Part shown: in pieces, positions 60,550 to 64,000 of the stretch
Numbering within the stretch: the stretch's first letter is position 1
How the letters are laid out: each line of letters opens with the position of its first letter
Assembly (NCBI GenBank): GCA_028023455.1
Contig: JAQFVV010006232.1
Span: 496,001 to 560,000, forward strand
Source of the DNA: Epiperipatus broadwayi
Lineage: Eukaryota; Onychophora; Udeonychophora; Euonychophora; Peripatidae
Reading direction: 5' to 3'
Length of the DNA: 64,000 bases
Position numbers and translations under genes: made by a program
Notes under the pieces: model-generated
What the model saw: only the letters and a program-made list of their open reading frames with translations
Databases searched by the model: none
What the model was told of the DNA's origin: nothing

Positions 60550-60741
60550 AAATGCATAAACTTCTTATTTCTTTCCAAAAACTTTATTTCCATATATTAA
60601 CTAATGAACATATATATAAATTCACATATTATACATTTCCAATATTTCAACTGTTTTTAATATATATATATGTGTGTGTGTGTTCATTAGTTAATATATG
60701 GAAATAAAGTTTTGGGAAAGAAATAAGAAGTTTATGCATTT
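60550..60741. mobile_element. Foldback element, ~60-bp near-perfect arms
   Basis: 60550-60610 and 60681-60741 are reverse complements with about one mismatch (ATGCATAAACTTCTTATTTC; CATATATTAACTAATGAACA). The loop holds TA and TG repeats. There is no open frame. Near identity of the arms suggests a recent origin or conversion. Confidence 0.75.
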
Positions 60742-61299
60742 ATTTTAAAAAAAGTGGTTGTTTAATTTGTCATTGTATAATAATAATATTATGGTGTAAC
60801 ATATATATTATGATTTATAACACTACACAATTCAATTCCTCCCCTTACTCTAGAAAATTAACTTTTTATTTCACAAAAAATATTTTCTATATCTTTCTTC
60901 CTGCTGCTTGGTATTTTTTTTCCAGTGAAAGCTGTTTGAATAGAATAAATCTATTTCTGGAAAAATCTCTAATTCATTTAACAAATCATATTTATCAGTT
61001 TAAATGATTCTCATTATTTAAAGTTAACTTTATCAGCTTTTGTGCTGTATAAATACATTATTATTTTTTATTGCAATCGTATCACTTAACTTTGAATTAG
61101 CATTAACACTCTGTCTCTTCACTTTTCTACTATTTGTAGTTTGCACATCTCTTAATTGTCTTGAAACAATGCTCATTATTACTCTCATAAACCATTTTTG
61201 TGTAATATGTTGTATATCCAGACAGCATCAACTTTATAATAGTTTTCTTCTTCCAAGTCAATTGGCCTCAATGTGCTATTATTAAGCATTAATACAGAT
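60742..61299. other. AT-rich sequence, no recognised gene
   Basis: Two open frames (60810-61007, 61040-61285) show hydrophobic stretches but no family I recognise. They may be decayed parts of the LTR element whose integrase lies next door. Confidence 0.35.
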
Positions 61300-61600
61300 A
61301 GATGTGTTCAATATTTTTGGTGCAATAACATATCAGCAGGTGTCTTTTAGTCAACAATACATTGAGTGAAATGTTGAAGGAATGTAACATTGGTTAAAAC
61401 TTCATTAATATCTCTGTATGAAGTTTACTTTAGTACCTGTTTCAATTGCTGTACTGCTTATTCTGCAAGACCATTAGACTGGGTGATACAAATGTGTTAA
61501 TATATGGAGGATTTCCCTAGTTTTTGAAAGTCTTAAAACAAATCAGATGTAAAAGTAATAAAATGGTTTTCTATCCTAATCTTTTTTGATCTAAACACAT
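61300..61600 (-). pseudogene. LTR-retrotransposon integrase fragment
   Basis: On the minus strand TSDLF (near 61540) followed by a SNGLAE-type motif (complement of 61461-61478, read across a frame change) matches the C-terminal half of the integrase catalytic core of gypsy-like elements. There QFTSxxF precedes a SNGxAE helix. A later KTPADMLL block fits the position of SPAQLLxGR. Other pol domains and LTRs were not found. It is a dead fragment. Confidence 0.55.
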
Positions 61601-61818
61601 TGACACTATCCATTTTTTTCATATAATCAAAATTATGAACAAAGGAATGAAATGCATAATTACCACCATCAAACGATGGGGTTTTTTGCTTGAAGTTTCA
61701 TTGTAAAAGTGTAATGTAAGGATAATGACATATTTTAACATATAATACATCTTTTATTTACTTATTAAAGCTTATTTAAATTTAATTTTAAATCAATTTG
61801 TTACCATTATATTAATAT
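61601..61818. other. Unassigned spacer
   Basis: May contain further decayed integrase sequence on the minus strand. Nothing else was seen. Confidence 0.3.
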
Positions 61819-63690
61819 GACCAGTAAAGATAAAAAAAAATAAATTGTGAAGCAATAGAGAATTTGAAAATTGGTGCACTGATGAGTATGGAATAATTAA
61901 TAAAGGCACCAAAACAGTAAGTGTTTTATGTTCTGAAACAGTTGTACTGAGAACATCATTGATAAAATGGCATTATGAGGCCAATCATAAATTGCTCTGT
62001 GAAAAAAGTAAAAATGAACAAAAAGAATATATTACCCAAGCATTTAAAAATATAAATATTCAATCAACATCTATAATGAAACTTATTGAGAATCATTCAA
62101 ATATAACTGCACCTAGTTTTTTTATTTCAAATGTAATTGCCAAATATGGGAATCCCTTTTAATGATGGAAACTATATGAAAGAAGCTTGGATGAAATGGT
62201 TACCAGTTCTTTTTGTAGATTTTGAAAACAAACTAAAAATTATTCAGAGCATAAAAGATTTACCATTCGCAAGAAATACAGTTAAAGAAAGAATCCTGCA
62301 AATGGTTAACAACATAACTTACCAACAAAAAAAAAATGTAAAATCTTCTAATTTAATTTTTCTCTGCCTTAATGAAAGTACAGACATAAATTGATCAGTT
62401 CATTTGGCTATTTTTATTTGCTATTGTGTTGGGAATAATATCAAAGAATTGATCAGTTTAACTTTATTAGTAACAACAACAGAATGAATAGATATTTCCA
62501 ATGAAGTTTCAAATGTACTCACTGAAAAAGAAATAGTTGTTATCAAGTATGACTGTAAAAGAAAATGGTTTTTTCAGTTAATTTACCAACCATATTGGAC
62601 ATTCAATTTTGGGTTTTCATTGCATTATAAATCAATATGTTTTAAGCACAAAGGCCAGCTTTAAGCTACTGGATGATGTTATGAATGGTGTGACTAAGTT
62701 AGTCAATTTTATATCTACACAAACTCTAAATAAACAGAAAAAGTTAAATTTATTGAATGATGTGACCTCAGTAACAACAATGTCTGATGGTTAAGTCAAG
62801 AAAAAGTTCTTCAAAGATTCATTGGGTGTTTAGATGAAATTAGATTATTTTTATGTAATGATAAAATCATTGGAAAATATAATGAATTATTAGATGTTGA
62901 ATGGTTTTTGAAACTAATGTTTTTTACTAATATGTGTTCACATCTAAATGAAATAAATGTGAAACTGTAATATTATAATAAGACAATTGTTATGTTTGAT
63001 TTTATGAAAGCATTTGAAGTTGAATTACAAAATTTCAATGTGTTATTTTTTACACCTTCAAATATTTTCCAAATATAAAAAAATTATTGACTGATTTTTA
63101 ATCTCACGAGAAGCCATATCAAGTAAAATTGATGCAAGAGTTTTTTGTTTTTATTCAATTGATAATTTTCTTTAAGATTTATGCAGTTCAGACAATTTTC
63201 AGAAGCATCAAAATTTATTTTATACCTAGACATAATATCAATGGATAATCTCAAGTTAGAAATTTTTGGGTAGCCTAATTTGGAAGATATGAAAATGTAG
63301 TCTATCAATTTTTAAACCAGTTCTATATGGAAACAGAAATTTGTTGATTTGAGGAATGAGTTGGAAACAATGGAAAATGATCGATTATTGGGCATATGTA
63401 AAAAGAATGCTGAAGAAGAACTATTGACTGCCTGGAATGTTATTCCTAAAACATTCAAATCTTTAAAAAATTAGTGACCGCTATATTATCAATTTTCTCC
63501 TCTACATGTTTATGTGAATCATAGTTTTCAGAAATGAATTTAATTAAAAGCAGTTCGAGAAATAGAATGACAGATGAATTTAGTTCAGCATGTACATTAT
63601 TAAAAGTGGCAAAATATGAAACAGATATAAAACATTTGGCATCCAATCCTACAACAGCAAAAATCTCATTAAATTATATCTATCTATGTT
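61819..63690 (+). pseudogene. GTF2IRD2-like hAT transposase pseudogene
   Basis: The plus strand follows this hAT lineage from end to end with frame changes and stops. A BED-finger-like start has VLCSETVVL (where the family has LVCxE) and LIKWHYEANH (61959). KYGNPFNDGNYMKEAW stands near 62143. LCLNESTDIN at 62363-62392 is the family's LQLDESTD with the first catalytic D replaced by N. A FHCIINQYVLSTKA block (62612) and FIGCLDEIRLFLCND (62826) follow, then FDFMKAFEVELQNF. The C-terminal dimerisation region has KSSSRNRMTDEF near 63550. Loss of the first catalytic aspartate and many stops show it is dead. It is nearly full length compared with the usual 600 or so residues. Confidence 0.75.
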
Positions 63691-63964
63691 AATGTTTATT
63701 TTAAAAATTTTGTTTCCATTACTATTAATTTTTTACTATTATATTTTATTCAATTTGCACTCATCTAAATAAATATCGTCCACTTGTATTTAGCTTATTT
63801 AGAAATTTTATTTAATTATTACTATTATTTTGTTTTATAAACTTTTAAAAAACTGCAATAATTAAGTTGTTTATACTTTGATTTAATAACTGTATAACAC
63901 ACTAATCATTCAAGAAATATATTTTGGAAATTTTTGGCATGCACATGTAAAAAGGGTTGCTACC
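63691..63964. other. AT-rich spacer
   Basis: No terminal inverted repeat of the hAT element could be located here. Confidence 0.35.
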
Positions 63965-64000
63965 ACTTTATTGTGCTAATTCCATTATCTAACATTAAGT
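63965..64000 (-). repeat. SINE C tail at window edge
   Basis: ATTCCATTATCTAACATTAAGT resembles the minus-strand end of SINE C (CTATTTCTATCATCTAATATT at 50331). The copy would continue outside the window. Confidence 0.4.

Noticed and set aside
62137-62394. Separate 85-codon gene
   Set aside because: It is one frame-shifted piece of the longer GTF2IRD2-like transposase pseudogene.

Overview
The window is strongly AT-rich, intron-like or intergenic animal DNA. I found no host protein-coding gene: the longest open frames are microsatellite translations or decayed transposon pieces. The repeat content (RTE-like LINEs, tRNA-derived SINEs, hAT, mariner-like and piggyBac-like relics, a piece of LTR-element integrase, and a degenerate TTAGGG-type array) points to a large, repeat-rich invertebrate genome. 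The sequence alone does not let me choose the phylum with confidence; the TTAGGG-type array leans slightly away from insects.

The most notable content is two unrelated families of dispersed repeats, with monomers of about 420-460 bp, that each carry a type I hammerhead self-cleaving ribozyme. Family 1 lies at 973-2210, 34150-34510 and 48393-49180. Its six ribozyme sites share the CTGATGAG...GAAA core. They also share a 3-bp stem III and a stem I made of CCAA/UUGG, an internal loop and an outer GAUC helix, and one copy has a compensatory base-pair change. Next to the ribozyme the unit has a tRNA-like region with a pol III B box. Family 2 lies at 11960-12300, 36600-37795 and 44353-44432. It has a different ribozyme (CTGATGAA...GAAAC-UA-GUC) with its own long interrupted stem I. 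Both families occur as tandem and head-to-head inverted multimers, as expected of retrozyme- or Penelope-LTR-like elements that copy through multimeric or circular RNA.

Layout: 1-972 and 2211-3199, AT-rich without recognised features; 3200-4615, DNA transposon remnant with long terminal inverted repeats; 9493-10025 and 12511-12965, palindromic elements and a MITE; 16430-17150, mariner-like transposase relic; 17784-18529, piggyBac-type MITE inside a possible solo LTR; 20445-23037, hAT (Buster/ZBED5-like) relic; 24340-26940, 44440-46580 and 55150-58060, three decayed copies of one RTE-like LINE; 27465-28260, 30752-31560, 50325-50600 and the window edge, copies of a tRNA-derived SINE often fused head to head; 38199-42500, unusual repeats including telomere-like sequence; 49662-50135 and 53688-54664, non-autonomous hAT elements sharing ends; 50960-52085, a second LINE lineage; 61300-63690, an LTR-element integrase fragment and a GTF2IRD2-like hAT transposase pseudogene. 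Three further SINE heads of a GC-rich tRNA-derived family lie at 37460, 52229 and 53007, and two more are inserted in the LINE at 24919 and 25064.

Nothing here forms an operon or pathway. The relations are those between parasites and their dependants: LINE machinery probably mobilised the SINEs and perhaps the ribozyme repeats, and hAT transposases probably mobilised the short elements with the same ends.
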